Assembly: GCA_018659585.1 (NCBI GenBank) | Contig: JABJMC010000028.1 | Span: forward strand, 1 to 64,000 | Length of the DNA stretch: 64,000 nucleotides | From: Candidatus Peregrinibacteria bacterium | Lineage (GTDB): Bacteria > Patescibacteriota > Gracilibacteria > UBA1369 > UBA12473 | Direction of reading: 5' to 3' | In this document: piece after piece, positions 1 through 7,769 of the stretch | Layout: each line of letters opens with the position of its first letter | Numbering within the stretch: position 1 is the first letter of the stretch | Made by a program: the position numbers and the translations under genes | Notes under the pieces: generated by a model | Database searches by the model: none | The model's input: the letters and a program-made list of their open reading frames with translations, nothing else | Told to the model about the DNA's origin: nothing

Positions 1-22
1 CCTTAACTTTAAGTAAAATAAG

Positions 23-56
23 GAGGCACCAAGTAAGGTGCCTCTTTAGTTTGTTT
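23..56 (+). terminator. Rho-independent terminator of an upstream gene
   Basis: An 8-bp perfect stem (GAGGCACC at 23-30, GGTGCCTC at 37-44) with a 6-nt loop is followed by TTTAGTTTGTTT. It presumably ends a gene lying left of the window. The T-rich tract stops only about 2 nt before the next ATG, so it may also damp read-through into that gene. Confidence 0.8.
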
Positions 57-58
57 AT

Positions 59-811
59 ATGAGTATAGATACTTTTTTCGGATTAGATGATGCGGATGGA
101 TCCATCAGCCCAGAACAAGTACGCGAATATAAAGCGCGTATGGCTCGTAATAAACGCCAAATGGCGGCTGCCAAAAAACAAGAAGGCAAACAAAAGAAAA
201 AAGAGGATAAATTAGTGGCCATTATACTTAAATTTATTAGAAACAGTGCTCGCAAAGACATAACACTTCTTATTTCGCGTTGTCTTGAACAAAACATTCC
301 AGCTGTTTTTATTTTGGCAGTTATTTTGCTTGGTAACAGAGAAATTCAGGCCGAGGTTGGTATTCATTTGCAATTAGAGGACGGAGAAATAGATTTAAAG
401 GAAAAGCCAGAATCAAATGGAGATGAAAAAGAAACAAGCCTAGCTGATCTTGAGCAAAAAGAATTTAAAGGCGCTTTAGTTACTCTTGGAGCGGATCACT
501 CACTTCCACTCAAAATGCGTATGGGAATTGATTTATGGACCCGCTCAATTTGGAACGCCATGGAGCCAACCCCAGAAAGGATCTTTAAAACAGTAATTGA
601 ATTTAATGAAAACCCAAAAGCTAAGTCAGAACCTAAACCAGTTGTTGGTCAGCTTGCTGCTTTTATTCTTCGTGATTATTTCAAGGATAATCATTTTGAA
701 CAAGAATACGAAAATATTAAAACCTTTGCTGAGTTTCTTATAAAAGGGTTGTTAGTACGCCTTAAAGAACAGGCTAAAAACCAGAAACAATTAGAGAAGG
801 AGGAGAATTAA
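59..811 (+). CDS. Conserved-type hypothetical protein, acidic/lysine-rich, cytoplasmic
   Basis: A 250-aa protein that I do not recognise. It has no signal peptide. A very basic Lys/Arg/Gln stretch (about residues 24-50) looks like coiled coil or nucleic-acid binding. A mixed helical segment (about 60-95) with a hydrophobic patch (IPAVFILAVILL) follows, then an acidic linker (about 108-130) and a helical C-terminus ending in Lys/Glu repeats. The ATG lies directly behind a terminator hairpin with no room for a promoter or Shine-Dalgarno site, so it is either read through from upstream or translated from a very short leader. Its stop codon lies inside the first strand of RNA element A, which may form its mRNA 3' end. 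Confidence 0.75.
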   Translation: MSIDTFFGLDDADGSISPEQVREYKARMARNKRQMAAAKKQEGKQKKKEDKLVAIILKFIRNSARKDITLLISRCLEQNIPAVFILAVILLGNREIQAEVGIHLQLEDGEIDLKEKPESNGDEKETSLADLEQKEFKGALVTLGADHSLPLKMRMGIDLWTRSIWNAMEPTPERIFKTVIEFNENPKAKSEPKPVVGQLAAFILRDYFKDNHFEQEYENIKTFAEFLIKGLLVRLKEQAKNQKQLEKEEN

Positions 812-922
812 AAAGAAGCCCGCATATTTTTCTTAACTGGAAGGAACCTTTTCGGATCATGATCCTCAAAGAACCCTTCTCCTTCGGGGACGTTTGCGAA
901 AAACACACGGACTCCTTTTTTT
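810..922 (+). ncRNA. Structured RNA element, copy A (two-copy family)
   Basis: Predicted helices: a closing stem AAAAAGAAGCCCG (810-822) with CGGACTCCTTTTT (908-920), 11 of 13 pairs; GAAGG (840-844) with CCTTC (875-879); a hairpin GGAT-CATG-ATCC (854-865) extended by TTT/AAA; and a small hairpin at 880-889 with loop TTCG. The T run after the closing stem would also make this an intrinsic terminator. Copy B (13478-13593) keeps the unpaired core (TCTTAACTGGAA, GAACC, GGACGTTTGCGA) but changes the helices in a compensatory way. The function is unknown. It may be a 3'UTR-derived RNA or a complex terminator of the preceding gene. Confidence 0.65.
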
Positions 923-993
923 CTTCCCCCATGTAATAATTAAAGGTATTATGACGTTCCTTAAAAGTAGAACAATCTTTAACTAATCCACCC

Positions 994-1800
994 ATGAAAA
1001 AATTATTATCAATATTCGCGCTCACCTTAATGTTCAGCGCTTTTTTAACTGGCTGCGGTCCAGACGAAGAAGAAACCGAAGAGGAAACAGAGGTAACCCA
1101 AGAAGAAGTCGTGACCGAAGAACAACCCGAGGAGATGAACGTCACCGGGATCTGGTCTTTAACTATTAGTTCTGGCGGAGGAACAATCCAAAACACGGTT
1201 TTTATTTATCCTCTCGGTTTAGCCCAGACCGTGGATGGTTTAGTGACCCTCCCCGAGGGAATAGCTATGAACCCTAACATTACTGGTCAAAATTGGGGAA
1301 GTTATGAGGTGAATGGTATGAGTTTAAATATGGTTGCTTTGAACGGTAGTTCAACCCTAGCCGGGACGCTAATGGATGCCAATAATGCCACCGGAACCAT
1401 AACTTCGGCCGCTGGAAGCTACGGTTGGACCGCCACTAAAACCGGTGAACTCCCAAATGACTACAATATTTTGGGTTACTGGATGATGAATATTAATGGT
1501 TGGGGAGCTGATGAAATGGCCCGTTTTCAAAGTCTTTATTTAAATGCTGACGGCACGGCTGATACCGATTGGGTAAAAGTCCAAGCTAACGATGGGCAAG
1601 TGAATGAGGGTAACATGCCAGATTATTTAAGCAATTTCACTTACCAGGATGGAGTCGTCTTTATTGAATCAGATGACGGCTTAGTCACCTTTCAAGGAAC
1701 TTACAGTGTTGATGGCGATGGTGCTGAGGTAATCGAAGGAGTCTGGCACAACGCCGCTACTAATGAAACCGGTACTTGGGAAGCTGTCAAAATGGGTTAA
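994..1800 (+). CDS. Predicted lipoprotein with acidic linker and beta-rich domain
   Basis: A 268-aa protein. The N-terminus is a lipoprotein signal peptide with lipobox LTGC (Cys about residue 21), so it should be anchored on the outer face of the membrane. A Glu/Thr/Val-rich linker (about 24-47) leads to a Gly/Thr/Trp-rich beta-type region with two related halves (GIWSL... and GYWMM...), ending in GVWH/GTWEAVKMG. No catalytic motif is visible. There is no Shine-Dalgarno site before the ATG. RNA element A lies 71 nt upstream, so this gene's expression could be separated from or coupled to it. The stop overlaps the convergent ferritin stop within TTAA (1797-1800). Confidence 0.8.
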   Translation: MKKLLSIFALTLMFSAFLTGCGPDEEETEEETEVTQEEVVTEEQPEEMNVTGIWSLTISSGGGTIQNTVFIYPLGLAQTVDGLVTLPEGIAMNPNITGQNWGSYEVNGMSLNMVALNGSSTLAGTLMDANNATGTITSAAGSYGWTATKTGELPNDYNILGYWMMNINGWGADEMARFQSLYLNADGTADTDWVKVQANDGQVNEGNMPDYLSNFTYQDGVVFIESDDGLVTFQGTYSVDGDGAEVIEGVWHNAATNETGTWEAVKMG

Positions 1801-2309
1801 GCCTCTCCTTTTGCTGGGGGAGTAAAGACTCTAGTTCCTAGTTCTTGATCAAGCATGTAAACACCGGGACCTTTTTCACCCGCTAGCTTGATTTTATCAA
1901 TGATTTTTTGAGCAGAATCTTCTTCCTCAACTTGTTCGTCAATAAACCAGTTTAAGAGTGATTGGAAAGCATAGTCCTTTTCCTTTACCGCCAAGTCATA
2001 CAAGCCATTGATCAAGCTGGTAACATGTTTTTCGTGCTCCAATGTTTCTTCAAAAACGTGAAGAACAGATTTAAAGTCAGCACCAGGTTTCTCGATTGCT
2101 TCCATAGTCACTGTTCCACCACGCTCATAGACAAATCCATAGAATTTCATGGCGTGGAACATTTCTTCTTCATATTGAACTTTCATCCAACTCGCAAAAC
2201 CGTCTAAGCCTAGGCCATCAAAATAAGCTCCCATGGCTAGATAAAGATAAGCCGAATAAATCTCGGCGTTAATTTGCTTGTTGAGAGCATCGTTAATAGA
2301 TTTTTTCAT
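1797..2309 (-). CDS. ftn: Non-heme ferritin
   Basis: A 170-aa protein with the length and four-helix pattern of bacterial non-heme ferritins. Ferroxidase-type residues are visible: Glu in NAEIYSAYLYL, EEEMFHAMKF (E-x2-H arrangement), the later Glu in LEHEKHV, and the E/Q-rich IDEQVEEE helix. Such proteins oxidise Fe(II) and store Fe(III) in a 24-mer cage. It is the last gene of a set with a ferredoxin (10-nt gap) and a U32-family protein, which suggests iron or Fe-S handling. The start ATG is preceded by an A/T- and C-rich leader without a Shine-Dalgarno site. Its stop overlaps the convergent lipoprotein stop. Confidence 0.93.
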   Translation of the reverse strand: MKKSINDALNKQINAEIYSAYLYLAMGAYFDGLGLDGFASWMKVQYEEEMFHAMKFYGFVYERGGTVTMEAIEKPGADFKSVLHVFEETLEHEKHVTSLINGLYDLAVKEKDYAFQSLLNWFIDEQVEEEDSAQKIIDKIKLAGEKGPGVYMLDQELGTRVFTPPAKGEA

Positions 2310-2319
2310 AAATCTGGGG

Positions 2320-2553
2320 TTAAATATTTGTAATTTGAATTAAATTCATAGGGCAAGCTTCTTGAGCTTTCTGATTTGATGATACATCACATTCAAAAAG
2401 ATCAGCAACAAAACAATCCTTGCGGGGTTGGCCGTGAATAAGCTCAGCTTTGCCAGTTTCTTCATTTAATTTCCAGGTGTGCGGAGCTAAGGTTACACAA
2501 GAGCGACAACCAATACACTTTGCCGGGCGATGGATAATTTTAATCGAGCTCAT
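2320..2553 (-). CDS. Small ferredoxin, single [4Fe-4S]-type cluster
   Basis: A 77-aa protein with CIGCRSC near the N-terminus and a Cys-Pro (EACPMNLI) near the C-terminus, the pattern of a one-cluster Fer4-type ferredoxin. The middle TGKAEL segment fits the usual loop between the cysteines. It overlaps the end of the U32 gene by 14 nt and sits 10 nt before ferritin, so the three are almost certainly co-transcribed. By inference it either donates electrons to the Fe-S U32 protein or reduces stored ferritin iron, as bacterioferritin-associated ferredoxin does elsewhere. The sequence does not decide between these. Confidence 0.88.
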   Translation of the reverse strand: MSSIKIIHRPAKCIGCRSCVTLAPHTWKLNEETGKAELIHGQPRKDCFVADLFECDVSSNQKAQEACPMNLIQITNI

Positions 2554-3784
2554 CTAAGTTGCGTTTGGTTACGAGGTAGACTTTGTCATTGAGTCGTACA
2601 CGATCTGGTACGGGGATGGTTACAGTTTTAGAGGATTCCTCATCTTGGCGAACTTCTTCTACATCAACGTACATAACACCAGTTGTATTTCCCATAATCA
2701 CCAAATGATCACCTTTTTTAAATTTCTGGGCATCAACTGAAATTTCAGCAATGCCAACTTTTGGAAAGTAATGAGTAACTCGACCGACAAAAATACGTTC
2801 GTCAGTGGAACGGTTTTTAGAATAGCCACTCCATTCCGGAAGGGGCTTCCCTAAATAATAGCCATCACAGAATCCACGGTTATAAACAGTTCCTAGTTGT
2901 TTCATCCATTCTTTTTTCTTTTTTTCGGTGAATTCTTTGGCAAAAATTGCATCTCTAGCCTCGCGATAAACGCGAACAACGACATCAACGTACTGCGGCG
3001 ACCGGCCGCGCCCTTCGATTTTCAAAACTGCGACTCCCGATTCAATCAGCTTATCTAAAAAGGGGAGCGAACAAAGATCTTTGGGGCTCATAATATAGTT
3101 ATCGCGAATCCGCAGTTCATGGCCAGTTTCCATGTCTTTGACTTCATACTTTTTGCGACATTCGTGCAAACAAGCACCCCTTTGGGCCGAAGTGTTACTT
3201 TGAAGTAAACTCATTTGGCAGCGCCCACTTTGAGCAATACACAGTGCGCCGTGGACAAAGATTTCGATCTTAACTAATTCTCCAGCTGGCCCGCGTAAAT
3301 CTTCTTCCTTAATTTTTTTGCAAATCGCGGCAATGGAATCCAAATCAACTTCCCGCGCCAATACAATTGTATCGGCAAATTGGGAATAAAACTTAACTCC
3401 CTCGTAATTAGAAATAGAAAGTTGCGTCGAAATATGAATCGTCATCCCAATCTTATTGGCATACAAAATAGCAGCCATGTCTTGCGCAATAATGGCGGTA
3501 ACATTGGCTTCTTTGGCGGTATCAATAATCGCGCGCATCAAAGTCAAATCGTGATCATAAAGCACTGTGTTCACTGTTAAATAAGTGCGAACCCCTGCGT
3601 CATTACAGGTTTTAGCAATTTCTCGTAAATCATCCAAAGTAAAATTAGCCGCGGAGCGGGCGCGCATATTCAGCTGTTGCACCCCAAAATACACACTATT
3701 CGCGCCCGCCTCAATCGCTGCGGTCAAAGCCGCAAACGATCCTACTGGCGCCATTACTTCTGGTTTTTTGAGTGTATCTTTCAC
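2540..3784 (-). CDS. Peptidase U32 family protein (TrhP/YegQ-like tRNA hydroxylase candidate)
   Basis: A 414-aa protein beginning at GTG. It has the U32 TIM-barrel hallmarks: PEVMAPVGS, GANSVYFGVQQLNMRARS, EIFVHGALC, GRCQMS, RGAC..EC and KIEGRGRSPQYV. The cysteines around the SGRCQMS and GACLHEC motifs match the Fe-S ligands described for UbiU/TrhP-type members. Family members such as TrhP hydroxylate wobble uridine 34 of tRNAs, RlhA hydroxylates 23S rRNA, and UbiU acts in ubiquinone synthesis. TrhP-like is my best guess, since no quinone pathway is visible. The C-terminal beta domain (about 320-410) is typical. It leads an operon with the ferredoxin and ferritin. Confidence 0.85.
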   Translation of the reverse strand: MKDTLKKPEVMAPVGSFAALTAAIEAGANSVYFGVQQLNMRARSAANFTLDDLREIAKTCNDAGVRTYLTVNTVLYDHDLTLMRAIIDTAKEANVTAIIAQDMAAILYANKIGMTIHISTQLSISNYEGVKFYSQFADTIVLAREVDLDSIAAICKKIKEEDLRGPAGELVKIEIFVHGALCIAQSGRCQMSLLQSNTSAQRGACLHECRKKYEVKDMETGHELRIRDNYIMSPKDLCSLPFLDKLIESGVAVLKIEGRGRSPQYVDVVVRVYREARDAIFAKEFTEKKKKEWMKQLGTVYNRGFCDGYYLGKPLPEWSGYSKNRSTDERIFVGRVTHYFPKVGIAEISVDAQKFKKGDHLVIMGNTTGVMYVDVEEVRQDEESSKTVTIPVPDRVRLNDKVYLVTKRNLDELD

Positions 3785-3903
3785 GGACCTAATTTAGCGT
3801 GCCGCAACCTTATAAGCAAGCCCATATTTCGCTTTCTCAGATTGTAAAAACTCCTAATTTAAGATAAACTCATCAGGCTTTATTATTTGAACACCCCAAT
3901 CAC

Positions 3904-5574
3904 ATGAAAGCTTTTCTTAAGTTCGCGTTATTGTTAACGCTTCTGACTTCTTTTGTTGCGCCGCTTAATGCCAATTTTGGCCAAGAAACTCTTACGTTTG
4001 ACTCTGGTTCCGAACTAGTTAAACACCAGTTAATTACGGTTAGTTTTAATGAGACTTTTTCAAGTACACCAATTGTATTTGCCGAGCCCATTACCGAAAC
4101 TGGAGGTCAAGCCGTTCAACCGGTTATTGATAATGTCACCACCACTACTTTTGATCTCCGCATTGAGGAAGATCGTGGCCGAGACGGCTCTTGGCTAAAT
4201 GGCCCTCATGTTTTTGAAACCGTTAACTGGATTGCTTTTGACCCCACGGAAATCACAGCCGGAGAGGGGATAGAGGCCGGGACTTCTAATTTCTACCAGC
4301 CAAATTACGCTCATAGTGAAACAGTCACTCTTACCGAAACTTACGCTAGCGTGCCATTTGTGTTTGCCCAACTTAACACCAACAATGGTGGCCATGTTTC
4401 GCGTCCGGATTTAACCAGCCTTAGCACTACGAGTTTTGATGTTCGTGATGAAGAAGACCCTGGGGATGGAGTAGACCCTGGTGGCTGGGATGGCCGTCAC
4501 ATGGCCGAAGACATGGCTTATTTAGCAATTGACTCCACTTTAGATTTATCTGATAGCGGCATGTATTTCGACTCCGAATCAATCACCGAATCCTGGACCA
4601 CAGTTTGTTATTTAGGTGATTGTAGTGATGTTTACGTTGATGTTCCATCCGTTTTTGTAGAAATTCAATCTGAAAACGAAGCTGACACTGCTCAAGCAGA
4701 CTTACGTAATGTAGGCGTGGCTAGTTTTGATGTTCGGCTCGAAGAACAAACTCTCGGTGGTTGGGATAACACTCACGTTGCCGAAGATGTGGCCTGGCTC
4801 TCGTACGGCGAACCAGTTGCTCCAGCTTTTGATCCCTCAGATTATAATGTTTGGGTTGTAGATACTGATTCCAGCGGCGACACTCTTATTCAGAGTATTC
4901 TCGTGGCTGAAGGTTACAACGTCACTTTTTTAGATAGTTCTTATGTTGAAACCGACCTTGATAACACCTACGATTTATTAGTTTGGCCAGGGGGAATGGA
5001 TCCAGTCACTGACGCTATGTTTAACTTAACGCTTCGCGACACAATCAAAACCTATATGGATGCGGGTGGGGACTACATCGGAGTTTGCGGGGGAGGGATT
5101 GCTGGTAGCGAAACAATGTATTTAATGGATAACCCGTATGGGTTGCCCGACGCAACTTGGGATGTTTTTGGTACTGGTGAAGGAGTAAATGCAGATTACG
5201 ATTACGATTGGACTTCTTATATTGGAGCCGCAATTTACCCTGATGTTGAAGTTGCCACAGACCACGACATTTTTGATGGCTACTACACTGCAGGTGATCA
5301 ATTTATGATGACTTACGCTGGTGGGCCAGTCTTTAACGGCGCTGGGTTTACAACTCTGGCCACCTTTACCGCTAACATTGATGATTACAACGACGATCCT
5401 AACTATCCGGCCACTGGCGAAGCCGCCATTGTCGAGACCGAGTACACCACTGACTATAATGGCGATGGTGATTCCGAAAGTGGGGGAGTTATCCTCTTTG
5501 CACTTCATCCGGAATTTTTGGCCGACACCGAGTTCTTACTCGAACAATCAGCGGAGTATTTGCTTACCGAATAA
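3904..5574 (+). CDS. Secreted protein: three H-type-lectin-like repeats plus glutamine-amidotransferase-like domain
   Basis: A 556-aa protein with a signal peptide (residues 1-23, ending near LNA). Three repeats of about 95 aa (about 25-115, 125-215, 225-310) each run from a TVTLTETY...P.VFA strand to a SFDVR.EE and HxAEDxAWLA motif, as in H-type lectin repeats. From about 318 the sequence changes to a Rossmann-like domain with LLVWPGGMD and YIGVCGGGIAG, the nucleophile-elbow context (GVCGG) of class I glutamine-amidotransferase/BPL_N-type proteins, ending with ALHPEF. That would place an amidotransferase-like fold outside the cell behind sugar-binding repeats. The enzymatic reaction is unknown. 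A TATTAT (3881-3886) is a possible -10 box. Confidence 0.78.
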   Translation: MKAFLKFALLLTLLTSFVAPLNANFGQETLTFDSGSELVKHQLITVSFNETFSSTPIVFAEPITETGGQAVQPVIDNVTTTTFDLRIEEDRGRDGSWLNGPHVFETVNWIAFDPTEITAGEGIEAGTSNFYQPNYAHSETVTLTETYASVPFVFAQLNTNNGGHVSRPDLTSLSTTSFDVRDEEDPGDGVDPGGWDGRHMAEDMAYLAIDSTLDLSDSGMYFDSESITESWTTVCYLGDCSDVYVDVPSVFVEIQSENEADTAQADLRNVGVASFDVRLEEQTLGGWDNTHVAEDVAWLSYGEPVAPAFDPSDYNVWVVDTDSSGDTLIQSILVAEGYNVTFLDSSYVETDLDNTYDLLVWPGGMDPVTDAMFNLTLRDTIKTYMDAGGDYIGVCGGGIAGSETMYLMDNPYGLPDATWDVFGTGEGVNADYDYDWTSYIGAAIYPDVEVATDHDIFDGYYTAGDQFMMTYAGGPVFNGAGFTTLATFTANIDDYNDDPNYPATGEAAIVETEYTTDYNGDGDSESGGVILFALHPEFLADTEFLLEQSAEYLLTE

Positions 5575-6115
5575 ACCGCAAAACATCTCTTGATCGTTGG
5601 TGGAGAGCTACAGTTTGGCCATAGGCTTCAGAGAGTTTTTTCGTAACTTCCTGTACTACCTCGGCATACCATGTTAGACGAACCTGCATAAACGACATTT
5701 GTGTATCAGAAGGCTCACCTGGAGCCGAGAGCAACTCTGGTGAACATTCAACTTGGGGAACGGATTTAATATCAAAATCAAAGTAGGCACCATCAAATCG
5801 TTCCGTAACATAATCTGTAATGAGTTGAATAGCTTCTTGGGCGCGTGGAGAATCCATGCTGTGATCAGAAGAACCATTGAATCCAGCTAACACTAAATCT
5901 TCCTCGTCTGGATCAAAGACCGCTTTTGGACCCTTACCTAGATAAGGTTGGTGAGATAGGTCATACATATCGACGACGCGAGGACAGGGACTAGGCTGAC
6001 CTTCAATGTTGAGCCATTCGGCCTTATCTTTTCCGACATAAACGTCATACTCCCGAACCGGGCGACTAGTCTCCTCGCTAAAGGTTAGAGCATTTACAGG
6101 GGTGTTGTTTTCCAT
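5564..6115 (-). CDS. Hypothetical protein, soluble
   Basis: A 183-aa protein that I do not recognise. It has no signal peptide or membrane segment. It is acidic with several aromatic patches (KDKAEWLNIEG, DMYDLSHQPYLGKGP, DGAYFDFDIKSV). The segment GPKAVFDPDEEDLVLAGFNGSSDHS followed by a helix could suggest a Rossmann-like enzyme, but no diagnostic motif is complete. Its last 11 nt overlap the end of the convergent lectin/amidotransferase gene. It is isolated from the downstream TrmB gene by about 110 nt. Confidence 0.6.
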   Translation of the reverse strand: MENNTPVNALTFSEETSRPVREYDVYVGKDKAEWLNIEGQPSPCPRVVDMYDLSHQPYLGKGPKAVFDPDEEDLVLAGFNGSSDHSMDSPRAQEAIQLITDYVTERFDGAYFDFDIKSVPQVECSPELLSAPGEPSDTQMSFMQVRLTWYAEVVQEVTKKLSEAYGQTVALHQRSRDVLRFIR

Positions 6116-6221
6116 AGCTTGTGGGCTAAATAATAAGGCTTCTAATCGTAACCCTAAGTATGGATTTGTGAATTTTACTCAAAAAAGGCCTTAAAAAGAC
6201 TTTTGTAACAGATTAAAACTC

Positions 6222-6243
6222 AATTCTACTTCAAAGTAGAATT
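6222..6243 (-). terminator. Hairpin across the TrmB-family stop codon
   Basis: A perfect inverted repeat (AATTCTACTT / AAGTAGAATT, 2-nt gap, so 9 bp with a 4-nt loop) contains the TAG stop. On the minus strand it is followed by GAGTTTTAAT. It probably ends the transcript, although the U tract is short. Confidence 0.5.
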
Positions 6244-6975
6244 CCACATAATTTGGTACTGTAACAACTTAGCTTTTGCCAGGTCAGGCGACTCTGCCTT
6301 AATCATTCGCAACTTTCCTTCGCTATCTTTGTGAAAATTCAAGTAAGTATCTCCAAACAAATAATCAAAATCCAAAGGATAATTATTGACTTCAATAAAC
6401 TTAGTTTCGCGCTTTTCTCCCTTATCACGGCCCGCCAAACTCTTAGAATGCTCAGAATTATCAAAAATTATCGCATCCGCAAACACACCATTTTTACATC
6501 TTTTATTTATAAATTCTTTTTCAATATTCTCGCCAAAAAAATTAACCACAGCCTCAAACGATCCCACACACCAAATAAAATCATCAATTTGTCCGGGAAT
6601 GGTTAAGTATTGATTCACTAAATCATCATCTTCGTAGATTTCGGTAGGGTAGGGAGACGCCACCAAATCATTTAGTCCTTTCAATTTCTCTGCAACACGT
6701 TTCATTTTACGACTTTCACGCTCAAATTTTTGGGCTAATTGATTCATATCCGCGGCCTGATATTTGGTCGGTTTGCCAGGGATAGGCACCACCAAACCTT
6801 TATTCACTAAAGAATCAAGAACCTTATACGTCCCCGCTAAACTCAGTTTAGTCTGATTCTTAAGAAAAGCAGTCGTCGCCTCCGGAAAAACTAAGAGCTT
6901 TACAAAAGTCAGAGCTTCTCCTTCTGAGAAACCATTTTCTATAAGTTTAGTGCGGATGTAAGGGGTGACTTGCAT
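6226..6975 (-). CDS. TrmB-family transcriptional regulator
   Basis: A 249-aa protein. The N-terminal winged helix (about 10-75) reads LSLAGTYKVLDSLVNKGLVVPIPGKPTKYQA, the typical TrmB/MarR-like recognition helix and wing. A short coiled coil (about 80-98) follows, then a C-terminal effector-like domain (about 110-249). TrmB proteins regulate sugar uptake and metabolism in archaea, and relatives occur in candidate-phyla bacteria. The ligand here is unknown. The gene is monocistronic, and a perfect hairpin spans its stop codon. Confidence 0.85.
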   Translation of the reverse strand: MQVTPYIRTKLIENGFSEGEALTFVKLLVFPEATTAFLKNQTKLSLAGTYKVLDSLVNKGLVVPIPGKPTKYQAADMNQLAQKFERESRKMKRVAEKLKGLNDLVASPYPTEIYEDDDLVNQYLTIPGQIDDFIWCVGSFEAVVNFFGENIEKEFINKRCKNGVFADAIIFDNSEHSKSLAGRDKGEKRETKFIEVNNYPLDFDYLFGDTYLNFHKDSEGKLRMIKAESPDLAKAKLLQYQIMWNSTLK

Positions 6976-7030
6976 AGTACTAAAAAATACAATAAAAAAC
7001 CAAACAAGTCAAGTAGCAAAAGGAAAAACC

Positions 7031-7645
7031 TTAAGCCTTAAACATTTTCGAAAGTCGCGTCATTTCTCCTAAAATCGTTCGTAAACGGTCAATATTATGA
7101 ACTGTGCCACGAGCAGTAAAAACAACCGCATCATCTTGAATGTGAGAACCTTTAAAGTCATCAAAAAACTTAATCAGAGCCTGCTGTAAATCTGGCCGGG
7201 ACAAAACGGGAATCATATTCGCTTCTGGGCTAGCCTTTAACAAAAACTTCCCATCAAAATCCGGATTTCCAGTCTGGATGTCTTTTCCCTTAATCTTTTG
7301 CATTAATTTGCTGCCCAGCCCTTCACGACTAATATGTAAATCCGAATTAAAAGGCTGCGCAAAATAAGCTCTAAATCTAGTATAAGTCCTTTTACTTTTG
7401 CCAGAACCTTGACGGATAGTTTCAAAAAAAACTTGTGACCCCTCATATTCGCCAGTTATATTCCAGTCACTTACACCCAGTAGTGGCATCTTTATACCTT
7501 CATTGTATTGGAGCCCTAATTGCATGGCCGCCTGTTTAAATTTCTCCTTTTGCCGCTTTGCCATATAAGCAGCCAGCGGGAAAATCGCAATCATAAACGT
7601 ACCGATGCCAAAAAGAAAACCATACTCAGAAATAAAATCTGCCAT
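7031..7645 (-). CDS. Membrane-anchored hypothetical protein
   Basis: A 204-aa protein with one N-terminal transmembrane helix (about residues 8-28, FLFGIGTFMIAIFPLAAYMA). It is followed by a basic segment (KRQKEKFKQ) and a soluble alpha/beta domain with the region WNITGEYEGSQVFFETIRQ. The basic flank argues that the domain is cytoplasmic. I see no catalytic signature and do not recognise the family. It stands alone between the TrmB regulator and the divergent SLH-like gene. Confidence 0.65.
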   Translation of the reverse strand: MADFISEYGFLFGIGTFMIAIFPLAAYMAKRQKEKFKQAAMQLGLQYNEGIKMPLLGVSDWNITGEYEGSQVFFETIRQGSGKSKRTYTRFRAYFAQPFNSDLHISREGLGSKLMQKIKGKDIQTGNPDFDGKFLLKASPEANMIPVLSRPDLQQALIKFFDDFKGSHIQDDAVVFTARGTVHNIDRLRTILGEMTRLSKMFKA

Positions 7646-7706
7646 AATTTAGTTAAGTTAGATTGCGCAAATTATAGCACAGCAAAACTCTGGAGTGAGT
7701 CCCTTT

Positions 7707-7735
7707 TTGACTTAACAGCATTCAACTATTAGAAT
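7707..7735 (+). promoter_or_regulatory. Sigma70-type promoter of the SLH-like protein gene
   Basis: TTGACT (7707-7712), a 17-nt spacer and TAGAAT (7730-7735) lie just upstream of the 7770 ATG. The predicted leader is about 28 nt and has no Shine-Dalgarno site. Confidence 0.7.
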
Positions 7736-7769
7736 AAATTCAATATTTAAAGTTTAAACAAAATTTTCC

